From Gracilaria gracilis (lineage: Eukaryota > Rhodophyta > Florideophyceae > Gracilariales > Gracilariaceae), in NCBI GenBank assembly GCA_030374805.1, contig JARGSG010000091.1:186001-250000 (forward strand): DNA of 64,000 bases. The letters are read 5' to 3'. Under the pieces are notes generated by a model that saw nothing but the letters and a program-made list of their open reading frames with translations, had not been told where the DNA came from and ran no database searches. Positions 1 through 10,400 of this stretch are shown piece after piece. Both the position numbers and the translations under genes were made by a program. How positions within the stretch are numbered: position 1 is the first letter of the stretch; each line of letters opens with the position of its first letter.

Positions 1-463
1 AGCCCCGCAACACATATCTAGAGCACTCGGTTCGCCTCTCGAGAACTTCTTTTCAACTCTAGAGAGCCATTCTTCATCCTTGTAGTGAAAGAATAAGTGA
101 AGAGTTCTATTCAGGGTAGTAATGGTGTCGTCAATATAGTAGTAAACTGAAGATGGCGAGAGCTGGTATGCCATGCCGATGTCTAAATATGAACCGCCAG
201 CTAGCCATCGTATGGTTACTGATAGTCTAAGCAGCGGCGAGCTCTTGCGAAACTTGCAATTGGAATGTAGTGCAAGTTTTTCCGCAAGAGCAATAAAAGA
301 CGTCTGTGACATCCTGTATATTCTCTTGAACAACCGAGAGGGCGTTCCTGCCATTATAGAAGAAAACATAAATCTTCCTCGATAAAGCGTGTGCTCCCCG
401 CGACCGAGTTCTCTCATGTTTTCTAATATGATTGCCGAAGCAGCAGCAGCTGTGATGTAGGCT
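1..463 (-). pseudogene. PIF/Harbinger-type transposase, N-terminal part, interrupted by an LTR element and cut by the window edge
   Basis: The minus strand is open from the edge of the LTR element to base 1 and continues off the window. The frame encodes a helix-turn-helix-like region typical of DDE_Tnp_4 (PIF/Harbinger) proteins: a segment resembling FRMSQTSFIALAEKL, then RLSVTIRWLAGGSYLDIGMA and SPSSVYYYIDDTI. The catalytic DDE core would lie to the left, outside the window. Across the retrotransposon the same frame resumes at 5671-5732 with an ATG at 5732. With one copy of the 5-bp target duplication counted, the two sides are in phase for about 175 codons. So the LTR element landed in a transposase gene that was open when hit. 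The family follows from the HTH and spacing pattern; I saw no inverted repeats. Confidence 0.6.
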
Positions 464-468
464 GTTTT

Positions 469-849
469 TGCAACAGAGACTTCTGACGGAGGCGAGTAGG
501 AGCTGACAGTGAGTGGAGCTCGGCGCACGGAAACAGGCCAGCGTGACCTGGAAATGCAGGCACCGTGCACACAGTCGCGTAATCTAGCCCGGAAGCACTC
601 AGGAGAGTGATGTCGTGGCGGGTCAATTGTAGTTTTGTAGTTACTTCTAGAGTGCAACTCCAGGCGGCGGTGTTCCCGCCACTTTGGGAGAGGGCTGACA
701 CGCAATGGAGCGCGCTTTAAGCGCTGACATGCAGCCGACGGGGAACTTCACCCCTTCAAATAGCCTGGAGGGCGAGACAGTAGTCGACCCTCGGAGGAGG
801 GGTATCGAAGAACAGACGAAAGGACGATCAGTAAACATCAGTTGTTAAA
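469..849 (+). repeat. Left LTR of the Ty3/gypsy element
   Basis: A 381-bp long terminal repeat that matches 5290-5670 with no difference I could see. It begins TGCAACAGAG. The primer-binding site follows after one spacer base, and the GTTTT target duplication precedes it. Confidence 0.92.
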
Positions 850-867
850 CTGGTAGCATCATTGGCG

Positions 868-1683
868 ATGTCTCAGCACGATGCTTCGGCCTCTGACAAG
901 GTCCCAACCGCTTCGATCAACCTCAAGCCCAACAAACCTGAATCATTTGCTGGCGATCGTGATTTCTTGGTCGTTAATACGTGGTTGTACAAAGTCGAGC
1001 AGTATTTCTGCTTGATACAGCTGAGCAATGCTCATGTTTTGCTCTCAGATGAAAACAAAATTGCTTACGCTTCAACGTTATTAACTGGGACTGCCGCAAT
1101 TTGGTGGTACACAACGCTAAAATCCCAGCAACGCCCCACGACATGGGATGACTTTGGGGCGGCATTACGAAAAGAGTTTATTCCTGAGGACCATGCCAGG
1201 CAGGCACGGGATAAACTTCGATCATCCAAGCAAGTTACTACTGTCTCTAGGTATCTGTCAGATTTCCGCAATATCATTCTTACTATTCCGGACATTAGTG
1301 ACAGCGAGAAGCTCGACAAGTTTGTTAGTGGTTTGAAGGGTAATATCCAGTTTGAGGTCCGAAAATCAAGCTGTTGTGACTTTGAAGAGGCCACAAAAAT
1401 TGCTATGCGTGTCGAAGCTGCCTTTCTTGGCAGCTCGTTGAAGGACGTTCAACATACTACTCAGGAAAATGTCCCAGAAGCAATGGAAATTGGCAATTCT
1501 GCCGCTGGTGTGAGAGGGAAATCCAAGCAGCGTCTGTACGATATCAAGAACAACGCCTGCTTTACTTGTCACAAACCAGGATGCCGTCCTTGGAAGCATA
1601 GGCGCCAGACTGAATCAATCAAAGTCGACAACATCGAGAGTAGTGAGCAGGTTGACGTAGATTCGGACAGCTCGGAAAACTAG
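868..1683 (+). CDS. gag-like protein of the Ty3/gypsy element
   Basis: A 271-aa frame from the ATG at 868. The central part (about residues 70-190) has the look of a retrotransposon gag capsid domain, including TAAIWWYTTL and WDDFGAALRKEF, typical of the Retrotrans_gag family. Near the C terminus, CFTCHKPGC looks like a zinc-knuckle nucleic-acid-binding segment, followed by an acidic, serine-rich tail. It lies directly downstream of the left LTR and primer-binding site and ahead of pol. In this family gag forms the particle that packages the element RNA. Confidence 0.85.
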   Translation: MSQHDASASDKVPTASINLKPNKPESFAGDRDFLVVNTWLYKVEQYFCLIQLSNAHVLLSDENKIAYASTLLTGTAAIWWYTTLKSQQRPTTWDDFGAALRKEFIPEDHARQARDKLRSSKQVTTVSRYLSDFRNIILTIPDISDSEKLDKFVSGLKGNIQFEVRKSSCCDFEEATKIAMRVEAAFLGSSLKDVQHTTQENVPEAMEIGNSAAGVRGKSKQRLYDIKNNACFTCHKPGCRPWKHRRQTESIKVDNIESSEQVDVDSDSSEN

Positions 1684-1745
1684 GACGTCCTTTTAGAAGT
1701 AAGAAGTGCACGTTAAAAGGACAATTGCTTAAGAATGACGTGTCG

Positions 1746-4700
1746 ATGCAGAACAGTGAAGGTTCTGGTCATATCCTTGGGGTTCCATGCGCCCCTTTGC
1801 TGGTAATGGATGGTTTTTTCGCCGGCATAACCGCCCGAATTCTTAAAGACGATGGATGTAACACTAATGTAATATCGAAAGACTTTGTCACTCGTCATGG
1901 GAGTTCTTTGGAGTTGCGTCCAACGTTGATGGAAATAACACATTCCAAAGAGGGATCTTGTGAGCTGAGCACTGATATGGTTCATGGAACCGTGTCTATC
2001 GGTAACTATTCGTATACATCCATGTGGATTGTGGCAGATTGCAGGTATGACGTTTTGCTTGGAATGCCGTGGCATGTGGAAACCAGTCCAAAAGTAGATT
2101 ATCGGTCGCGAACGATAAGTGTTGATGGTACAGTACTGAAGGCAGAAACTGTTCCTCGACAACACCGTGTGACAGTTACCAACCTGGGCGTCAAAAAGTT
2201 TCGAAGGATTATGAGGAATCCGAAACGTTCAACAGTAGCCTTCCACTGTGTTCCCGTAGTATCTGGACGTGGTATCGTAAACAGTCACAAAGCGCAGTTG
2301 CTGGATAATGGTGATGAGGATCTTCGCTCATTGCTGGAAGAATTTGAGGACGTTTTTCAAGAGGAACTACCAGATGGACTTCCTCCTACTAGAGAGGTGG
2401 ACCATTCAATTGAAGTTGACTCTGGATCTAGACCACCGCATAGGCCATTGTATCAACTTTCACCTGCAGAACTGTTGGCGGCAAAGGAGTACATCGAGAA
2501 GCTTCTGAGAAGTGGGAAAATAAGGCGTAGTCATTCCCCTTTTGGCTCCCCACTGTTCTTTGTCAAGGAGCCAGGCCGTGAGTTGCGTGGAGTTGTAGAC
2601 TACCGTGCGCTCAATAGGATAACGAAGCGAAACAACGCCCCCTTGCCGCGCTGCGATGAAATGTTCGACCGCCTCGGAAAGGCCAAGTACTTCTCAAAGT
2701 TGGATTTGAAAACAGGGTTCCATCAAATACGGATGCGCCCTGAGGACATCGAGAAGACTGCCTTTAATACGAAGTATGGACAATTCGAGTACATGGTTAT
2801 GCCGATGGGGCTTCGCAATGCCCCAGCAACGTTTCAGTCCCTAATGAACCGAGTGTTGCATGAGTATATTGATGAATTTGTTGTCGTCTACATTGACGAT
2901 CTTCTGATATATAGCAACAGTAGAGAGGCACATTTAGAGCACGTAAGAGCCGTGCTGTCGCGTCTACGCGACCACAAGTTGTACGCGTCTCCAAAGAAGT
3001 GCAGTTTCATGACAAGGGAAACTGAGTTTCTTGGACTTCTCGTCAGCGATAAGGGCCTTGAGGTCAATCCGAACAAAGTGGATGTCATTCGTAACTGGCC
3101 GAAACCTCGAACTTTGACGGAACTTCGAAGTTTTATGGGACTTGTGCAATTCTTTCGAAGATTCATTAAGGGTTTCTCGTCTATTGCGACGCCGCTTACC
3201 TCCCTGACGCAAAAAGGAAAAGGAATTAGTGCATGGGACAGGGAAGCGGATATAGCGTTCGCGGCACTGAAAGAAGCTTTGATTACGGCTCCGATTCTTG
3301 TACCACCGGACTGGAATAAGGCTTTTCGGATCCATATAGATGCATCTCAGAGGGCGACGGGAGCTACGCTAACACAGTTGGATAGCGACGGTCATGACAG
3401 AGTAATTGCTTATATGTCAAGGAAGCTCTCACCGGCGGAGCAGAACTATACTACCAACGAGAGGGAACTGCTTGGGCTCGTATTTGCTTTGCAGAGATTC
3501 CGGTGTTACATTGAAGGGTCTTCATATGAGGTTCTTACGGATAATCAGGTGGTTAAACACTTTCTAGCAAAGAAGAACATCAACAGAAGAGAGGCGCGAT
3601 GGTTGGAAGTATTAGCAGCATTCAATATCAGAGAAGTTAACCTACAACCAGGGAGAATACATGTACTGGGGGATGCACTGTCCCGAATACCAGAGACAAA
3701 CAACATCAACACAGCTTCCGTTGATCTTGCGCAGGTACTAGATGGCGAAGGACTTTTCGGAGACTACGAATCTGATCAAACATTTAACCCGATATATCGG
3801 GCTCTGAAAGGAATTTGGCCGGAAGACAAGAAGGCGAAGAAACGTGTGGAGTTTTTGTTGTCTTCTTTCTCCCTAGACGGATGGAAACTTATCTATAAGG
3901 GGAAGTGCTGTATTCCTAGAAAGGCTCGGCGACAGCTCTTAGAGATTGCGCATGACTCAAAGGTGGGAGGACATTTTGCGTTTTCGAAGACACTTGACCG
4001 ACTTAAACATTATTATTGGAAGAACAAAACAAGGGACGTCCGTGACTACTGCAATGGATGCTTTGAGTGCCAGAGAAACAAGGACCATCAAGGCCTTCAA
4101 CTTAATGATCCTACACCGCTACCTATTCCGACAAGACGCTGGGGCCTTCTGGCAACAGACTTTATCGTGAAACTTCCCGAAACGAAGCGTGGTTTTGATA
4201 GCATAACGACTTGGGTGGATCGTTTGTCGAGACGTGTTCACTTTATACCATCAAAGACCACTGATGAAGCTCCGGATGTCGCAAACACATTCTTCGCGAG
4301 GATTTTTCCCCATCATGGTCTGCCAGATGCTGTTATATCTGATCGGGACCCTAAGTTTATATCAAAGTTCTGGCAAACGCTTATGTCTCGTTGCGGCGTT
4401 AAACTGAGAATGTCATCGTCTCGTCATCCACAGACTGATGGCGCATCGGAGGTTATGAACCGGATGGTGGAGAACTACATTAGATGTTTTTGTAACTACA
4501 ACCAGGATGATTGGGATTTGCTGTTGCCCACTGCGGAGTTCGCGTACAATTCTTCAAGGTCCGAAGACCTTGGACTGTCCCCCTTTGAAGTCGATATTGG
4601 GTGGAACCCGAAATCACCTATTGATTTCGTGCATGGAGCTCCTGTTGAAGTGGAATCTGTAGAACATATGCGCGCAACACTTCAAAGCGTTCTTGAAGAT

Positions 4701-5246
4701 GCAACGTACGCCCACAAGTTGGCCAAAGCACGCCAAACGGCAGAAAGTGCCATGCACTGCAAGCGTCCGAAATATAAGGTGGGAGATGAAGTAATGATAT
4801 CACACAAGCTCTTTCGAGATTTCTATTCTCGTGCCCAGCCGAAGGAGAAGTTTGCAGCCCGCCGGATGGGTCCCTTTGCTATTCTGGAGTTGATAGGAAA
4901 GAACGCAATTCGTGTCCAGTTTCCGTCACATGTGAAAGCGCACCCTGTTATACATGTCTCTTTTACCGTTCCATATAAGAAACAGCCTCAGGGCTTGGCG
5001 CAGCCAAGTAGAAAGGAGCCCTTGCCGGTGGGTGTCTCTCAAGGAACGGAGTTGTTTGTGGTAGAGAAAATTCTCGCACATCGAAAACGTGGTCGTGGAT
5101 ATCAATGGCTAACGCTGATGAAAGATGCACCATTGCACGACGCGGCTTGGCAGCCCACACGAGACTTTATTGACAAAGACGGGACGAAGACGCAAGCGTT
5201 TCTGGACTACATCAAGACACATAAGCTGTTGCAACATTTGTATTGA
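1746..5246 (+). CDS. pol polyprotein (protease, RT, RNase H, integrase, chromodomain) of the Ty3/gypsy element
   Basis: A long frame of about 1,166 aa from the first ATG at 1746; the frame is open a little further upstream and the true start is uncertain. In order: an aspartic-protease-like region near residue 40 (DDGCNTN); reverse transcriptase with the VVYIDDLLIYS active site near residue 385; RNase H; an integrase zinc-binding HHCC region (CNGCFECQ) near 770; the integrase catalytic core with TDFIVKL and VISDRDPKF; and a C-terminal chromodomain-like segment starting FVVEKILAHRKRGRG. These proteins copy the element RNA and insert the product; chromodomains in this group are known to steer integration to particular chromatin. 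Pol is separate from gag, and the family commonly expresses it by frameshift or read-through. Confidence 0.92.
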   Translation: MQNSEGSGHILGVPCAPLLVMDGFFAGITARILKDDGCNTNVISKDFVTRHGSSLELRPTLMEITHSKEGSCELSTDMVHGTVSIGNYSYTSMWIVADCRYDVLLGMPWHVETSPKVDYRSRTISVDGTVLKAETVPRQHRVTVTNLGVKKFRRIMRNPKRSTVAFHCVPVVSGRGIVNSHKAQLLDNGDEDLRSLLEEFEDVFQEELPDGLPPTREVDHSIEVDSGSRPPHRPLYQLSPAELLAAKEYIEKLLRSGKIRRSHSPFGSPLFFVKEPGRELRGVVDYRALNRITKRNNAPLPRCDEMFDRLGKAKYFSKLDLKTGFHQIRMRPEDIEKTAFNTKYGQFEYMVMPMGLRNAPATFQSLMNRVLHEYIDEFVVVYIDDLLIYSNSREAHLEHVRAVLSRLRDHKLYASPKKCSFMTRETEFLGLLVSDKGLEVNPNKVDVIRNWPKPRTLTELRSFMGLVQFFRRFIKGFSSIATPLTSLTQKGKGISAWDREADIAFAALKEALITAPILVPPDWNKAFRIHIDASQRATGATLTQLDSDGHDRVIAYMSRKLSPAEQNYTTNERELLGLVFALQRFRCYIEGSSYEVLTDNQVVKHFLAKKNINRREARWLEVLAAFNIREVNLQPGRIHVLGDALSRIPETNNINTASVDLAQVLDGEGLFGDYESDQTFNPIYRALKGIWPEDKKAKKRVEFLLSSFSLDGWKLIYKGKCCIPRKARRQLLEIAHDSKVGGHFAFSKTLDRLKHYYWKNKTRDVRDYCNGCFECQRNKDHQGLQLNDPTPLPIPTRRWGLLATDFIVKLPETKRGFDSITTWVDRLSRRVHFIPSKTTDEAPDVANTFFARIFPHHGLPDAVISDRDPKFISKFWQTLMSRCGVKLRMSSSRHPQTDGASEVMNRMVENYIRCFCNYNQDDWDLLLPTAEFAYNSSRSEDLGLSPFEVDIGWNPKSPIDFVHGAPVEVESVEHMRATLQSVLEDATYAHKLAKARQTAESAMHCKRPKYKVGDEVMISHKLFRDFYSRAQPKEKFAARRMGPFAILELIGKNAIRVQFPSHVKAHPVIHVSFTVPYKKQPQGLAQPSRKEPLPVGVSQGTELFVVEKILAHRKRGRGYQWLTLMKDAPLHDAAWQPTRDFIDKDGTKTQAFLDYIKTHKLLQHLY

Positions 5247-5289
5247 ACAGAGAGCTGCGTGAAGCATAAAAGCTGTGGGAAGACAAGGG

Positions 5290-5670
5290 TGCAACAGAGA
5301 CTTCTGACGGAGGCGAGTAGGAGCTGACAGTGAGTGGAGCTCGGCGCACGGAAACAGGCCAGCGTGACCTGGAAATGCAGGCACCGTGCACACAGTCGCG
5401 TAATCTAGCCCGGAAGCACTCAGGAGAGTGATGTCGTGGCGGGTCAATTGTAGTTTTGTAGTTACTTCTAGAGTGCAACTCCAGGCGGCGGTGTTCCCGC
5501 CACTTTGGGAGAGGGCTGACACGCAATGGAGCGCGCTTTAAGCGCTGACATGCAGCCGACGGGGAACTTCACCCCTTCAAATAGCCTGGAGGGCGAGACA
5601 GTAGTCGACCCTCGGAGGAGGGGTATCGAAGAACAGACGAAAGGACGATCAGTAAACATCAGTTGTTAAA
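5290..5670 (+). repeat. Right LTR of the Ty3/gypsy element
   Basis: The second 381-bp copy of the terminal repeat, matching 469-849 by eye. The second GTTTT target duplication follows at 5671-5675, which fixes the outer boundary. Confidence 0.92.
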
Positions 5671-5732
5671 GTTTTCCTGTTCTTGCTTATTACGGCTGCA
5701 GCAATTCCAATTTTAAGGTGCTCGCGCTTCAT
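5671..5732 (-). pseudogene. First codons of the interrupted Harbinger-type transposase
   Basis: This short stretch begins with an ATG on the minus strand (5730-5732) and reads MKREHLKIGIAAAVISKN up to the right edge of the LTR element. The frame matches the open frame at 1-463 on the other side of the insertion, so this is the start of that transposase. It includes one copy of the 5-bp target-site duplication at 5671-5675. Confidence 0.5.
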
Positions 5733-7424
5733 CGTGAAGTCGGATGTTCAGATTTGTCCTAGAAACGCTTTTGAACAAATATATGGATTCACAGCAGTAC
5801 AGTCTTCGAAGATGATGGCGTCGTTTTTAAGTTGATGAAAGATTCTATTGAGGTTTACTTTTGTTTTTATACAAGCCAAAGAGAACTTATTTACGTGAAA
5901 CGAATGAGTAATGGACGCTATTTTGTTCATTTGTTACCGGGCTTCCATCAAGGACTTTGCTACGCTAATTATTTGCTTCGTTTCCGGGCAATGATGAACT
6001 ACGTTACGATACAGAGCGTGATCCATGCCATAAATGTTTGTAACGAAGGGAACAGCTACTTGACTGAATGTTAGTTTGTCTTCGAAGACAACAGCTGCTG
6101 TTTGACCAAATCCTTGTAGACTGTAGTCATGCAAAATCCAAGCAAGTGTGCAAAGCACAAAGAACGACTAACACGAAATGGCGTAACGTAGAGGCGCGCA
6201 GGGTTCTGGTATCGCAGCGGATGAAGTGAGAGCCTCAAAATCGAAAGAGAGAGGAAGTGGCGGCGGGATGAGGATGGCTGTGTTAAGAGTCACTGCTGCC
6301 ACCCATACACTATATTAGGCAAAGTATTGGAATGCCTAATAGCATATGGGTGGCTCTCGAAACAGTCATATTTTATTCCCATGCGATACTAAAAAGTATT
6401 GGAACGGCCCTGAAAAGCACATCATTGAGCGCCACGGTGAGATGCATTTGGTTTGTGACATTGTTGACACTTGACACTTGTGAACAGTGTCACGAAAGCA
6501 TGAAGTACATGTAGTACACGTCGTGTACGTGGTGTTCCTGCTGCGGATTCTTCTGGCCGCGTCTCGAGCAGTTCGGCAACTCGGCGCGCTGCCCGCCGAC
6601 GAGCAGCGGGGAGCACAAGTTCATGGGCGACGTGGACAAGGATCTTAAAGTTACTGATGCTCCTGAGCGCGGCCAAAGGCGAGGTGATGGCGCGGGAGCA
6701 AGGAGGGTTAATCATCCTGTCCACGCGTACATTATAGGAATGTGGAAGATGGCTTCGTCGGCGTTGTCGTAAAAGCCGCTGAAACCGAGCGCGGACAGCG
6801 TCCGCTTCACCACGTCGCTTTTACGACGCTTTCCAGCACAAAGTGGCCCGAGATGGTGTTGGTGCCGCTGTTGGCCAGTGTAGCGGCCACGATGGACATC
6901 ATGGGCGCCGTTGGCGGTGATGGAGCACGCGCGCAGGTCGGCAATCAGTCAATCAGCGTGGTGCACTGCACGTCCGGCGGCAGTCTCCTCCGCGCCTTCA
7001 TGTGGTATGCGATGGCGATGATGGCGTCGGCCGTGTGGCGCTCCAAAAGGAACGTCTCCTCACATATCTCCGACAAGTGTGTCGCCTGCCAGCCAGCGGC
7101 GAAACACACGGACAGCAGCACGCGCTCGCACAGCTCCTTTCCAACGGCAGCTGGTGATGTGGGGGCGCGGCAGCGCTCATCATGGCGACGCTGTTCACCA
7201 GGGGCTTTGAAAGGACGGCAGCGTCATGTGGTTGAATGGGCATGCGCTGCGTTCCATGCGGCCCCAGCGCAGTGTGGCGCCCATGACGAGGCGCTGCAGT
7301 CGCGAGCGCGAAGGTGACGCGCTTGCTTGTGCCCTGCACGGAGAACGCGGCGAACATAGAATATGATACGAGGCACATGTCCTGCATCGCGTTTTGTGTT
7401 GAACTGCTTCCCCGCTGCCCTTTG
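5733..7424. other. Gene-poor stretch with decayed coding DNA
   Basis: No intact gene is supported here. 5733-6297 is AT-rich. A 57-base hairpin sits at 6298-6354. From about 6480 the DNA is GC-rich like the neighbouring receptor gene, with long antiparallel open frames. On the minus strand, short coding-like pieces such as GKELCERVLLSVCFAAGWQ (about 7080-7145) and LSALGFSGFYDNADEA (about 6750-6800) lie in different frames separated by stops. They look like remains of one or more genes that I do not recognise. Confidence 0.4.
6298..6354. repeat. 57-base two-part hairpin
   Basis: Outer arms GCCACCCATA (6298-6307) and TATGGGTGGC (6345-6354) are perfect complements. Inner arms TATTAGGCA (6313-6321) and TGCCTAATA (6333-6341) are too. 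The loop holds AAGTATTGGAA, and a similar AAAGTATTGGAAC recurs about 65 bp downstream. Tc1/mariner ends often contain such a motif, so this may be a mariner-derived miniature element. It could equally be a short hairpin transcript. Confidence 0.5.
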
Positions 7425-10400
7425 TCACCGCACAATTCGGCAAAACCCAGAAAAGAATGTCGTGAAGTGCAAATCCGTACCTCTGATGCGGCGTAACGCC
7501 TTTTCAAAGCTGCCTAGCACTGTTGCACTCCCCAAGTCGCACACCTGAAGTGCATCTTCAAGTCCATCCGAGGACCACACGAGCTCGAGCGTGTCGATTC
7601 TGCGCTTCCATTCAGCATCACGTGACATGAGCACACACTCACCGCCACCTGCGGTCAACGCCCACAGCCGTTCCGTGAAGCCATCATCCGACACGACGAA
7701 AGTGCCGTCAGCGCTCACTGTCACAAGCAGCACCAAATTGGTGTGACCTTGGAGCGGCTGCCCCACGGCGTTGCCGCTTTCTGCGTCCCACACACGCACC
7801 GTGTTGTCGTCCGAGCCTGACACGATGCGAGTGCCGTCGGCGCTCACTGCCACACACGTCACCCAATCGGTGTGACCTTGGAGCGGCTGCCCCACGGCGT
7901 TGCCGCTTTCTGCGTCCCACACACGCACCGTATCGTCGCCCGAGCCTGACACGATGCGAGTGCCGTCGGAGCTCACTGCCACACACGTCACCCTATCGGT
8001 GTGACCTTGGAGCGGCTGCCCCACGGCGTTGCCGCTTTCTGCGTCCCACACACGCACCGTATCGTCGGCCGAGCCTGACACGATGCGAGTGCCGTCGGCG
8101 CTCACTGCCACACGCAGCACCAAATCGGTGTGACCTTGGAGCGGCTGCCCCACGGCGTTGCCGCTTTCTGCGTCCCACACACGCACCGTCTCGTCCTCCG
8201 AGCCTGACACGATGCGAGTGCCGTCCGCGCTTACTGCCACACACGTCACTAAACCGCTGTGACCTTGGAGCGGCTGCCCCACGGCGTTGCCGCTTTCTGC
8301 GTCCCACACACGCACCGTCTCGTCTCCCGAGCCTGACACGATGCGAGTGCCGTCGGCGCTCACTGCCAAACACGTCACCGAACCGCTGTGACCTTGGAGC
8401 GGCTGCCCCACGGCGTTGCCGCTTTCTGCGTCCCACACACGCACCGTCTTGCCCTTCGAGCCTGACACGATGCGAGTGCCGTCGGCGCTCACTACCACAC
8501 ACCTCACCGAACTTGTGTGCCCTTTGAGCGGCCGCCCCACCGGTGTGCCGCTGAGCGTGTCCCACAGTTGAATAGACCAATCTTTCAACTGGCACGCAAC
8601 CCGAGAGCCATCCGCCACAAAATCAACAAATTCAAAGTGATTTGGACAGTCGTGTGCAACAGTTTGCTCCAGAACTCCAGTTTGTCTGTTCCACACACAA
8701 ACGCGTCCGCCGCGTTTGTGTGCTGCCACCACCCTGCGTTGATCAGGTAAGAACGAAAAACATTTCCACCAGCCTCCTGACGCTTGCAGCTCCTCATGCT
8801 TGAAATACTCGTTCGATTTCTCATACCTTCCCGCATGCATGAAATCATCGTCGTCCCCCGACAAAATCCAGATTGCATTAGGCTCTTCACGTATGCAACG
8901 TATCATCCCCGGGACGCGCACAGTTTGAAGTTCACTACCACCGGCTTGTGTCAAGACCCCGACAGACGCTTTGAGCCAAGGCTTCGGTGCACACCTTTCC
9001 ATCCTCTGCACGAAATCCGCCGTCAACTCGCTCCGCGTCGCGTGCCACTGCAGCCGTCCGTGCAGCTGAAACCAACCCTCCTCCATCCGCCGGTTCTTGT
9101 TCACATACAACGCCCCCATCCTGGCCGCTACACGCATCATTTGCAGGTGCTCCCGGCGATTTGAATCTTGGCAACCGTTGTCGTTGCACATCGCTATTCC
9201 ATGGTCCAAGTCTTGTTCCACGCTGAGGATTCCGTCTTTCACCTGTCGCTTCACAATCCATTGCGGTTGCGACAACAGCCACAGTAGCTGCTCCACATAC
9301 CCTGCCTTTCGAAGCAGTCTGCAAACATTGTCGTGTATGTATCCATCAGCTTTAACATCCCACCATGCGTGCCGCAACTCTGAATTGCGGGTAGCTTGCT
9401 TGGTGGCCCCCGTTACGACTTCTTCTTCCACCTCTCTCTCGCATTCGAGCTGTGGTTCAGATAGCACGTAGTTTCTCAAAACGGTTTTGAAATTCCACCA
9501 TGCGTGCCGTAACCCTGAATTGGGGATAGCTTGCGTGGTGGCCCCCGTTACGACTTCTTCTTCCACCTCTCTCTCGCATTCGAGCTGTGGTTCAGATAGC
9601 ATGTAGTTGCTCACAAGGCTTTGATACAAAGCTTGTGTCTCATTTGCATCAGTTGCTTTGCGAACAGCGATATCCAAAATCAAGTCATGCAGTTTCACAA
9701 AAACTGAACCGTTTTTTCTCCTCATTTGCACAACTGAAACATCTGCAAACAATTTCACCACTTTTTTGGTTTCTGCCATCGAACTCAACTTCCATAACTT
9801 CTGCAACATTCTGTCAGGAACAGACTGTTGCTTTTGAAGCACACTCAAAGCCCGAAACCAATACTCAAACTTTTCCCTTTCTTGTCCACTACGCTGCTCA
9901 AGAACTTGTAGAGATGACTCCACAATCTTTGGCAGTTTACCATACGACCTATCCTCCATTTCCATCAAGTCCTTTGGTTGAGATTCAATGTCAGCGCGAA
10001 ATTCTGACCATGCGTCCTGCTTTCGTGCGCAATCAAATGAATATAGCCATACCGAACCGCCGACAATACCCAACGCAAGCGGAAGGCCATCGCACAATGT
10101 GAGAAAAAATTCCAACGCCTCGTTGTTTTTGTGGTCAAGCACGGTACTTTGCTCAAACCCTGCGTGAGTCATCAACATTTGCCGCGACAGGTCCCCAAGC
10201 GCTTCCTTTTCTTTGAACTCAATCAGTTCGTCAGCGCCATCTAGAAAGTACCGGTCTCTGGTTGTGTACACCATTCTACTGTTCCGGTTTACCATCTTAC
10301 CAAGAGTTGTCAACACATCAGAGTCTATTCCATTCAAGTGCCAAATATCATCCACCAGAAACAAGCACGAACGTTGGCCAAACCATTTCGATGCCTTCCC

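Larger units (their letters stand above)
469..5670 (+). mobile_element. Ty3/gypsy LTR retrotransposon, chromovirus type, looks whole and young
   Basis: Two 381-bp direct repeats (469-849 and 5290-5670) bound the element. Each starts with TG, and they look identical when compared by eye, so the insertion is recent. A 5-bp target duplication, GTTTT, lies at 464-468 and 5671-5675. Just inside the left LTR, from 851, a sequence starting TGGTAGCA fits a primer-binding site for initiator tRNA-Met. The interior carries a gag-like frame and a long pol frame in the order protease, reverse transcriptase, RNase H, integrase, chromodomain. That order and the chromodomain place it among Metaviridae chromoviruses. 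It looks whole. It sits inside a Harbinger-type transposase gene, giving nested mobile elements. Confidence 0.93.

Noticed and set aside
6742-7317. 191-aa plus-strand frame downstream of the NLR
   Set aside because: No domain, biased composition, and opposite-strand pieces look more coding-like; treated as decayed DNA.
7500-9330. Open frames antisense or out of frame to the NLR, including two arginine-rich frames over the WD repeats
   Set aside because: They mirror the repeat structure of the NLR gene in other frames and have no independent domain.
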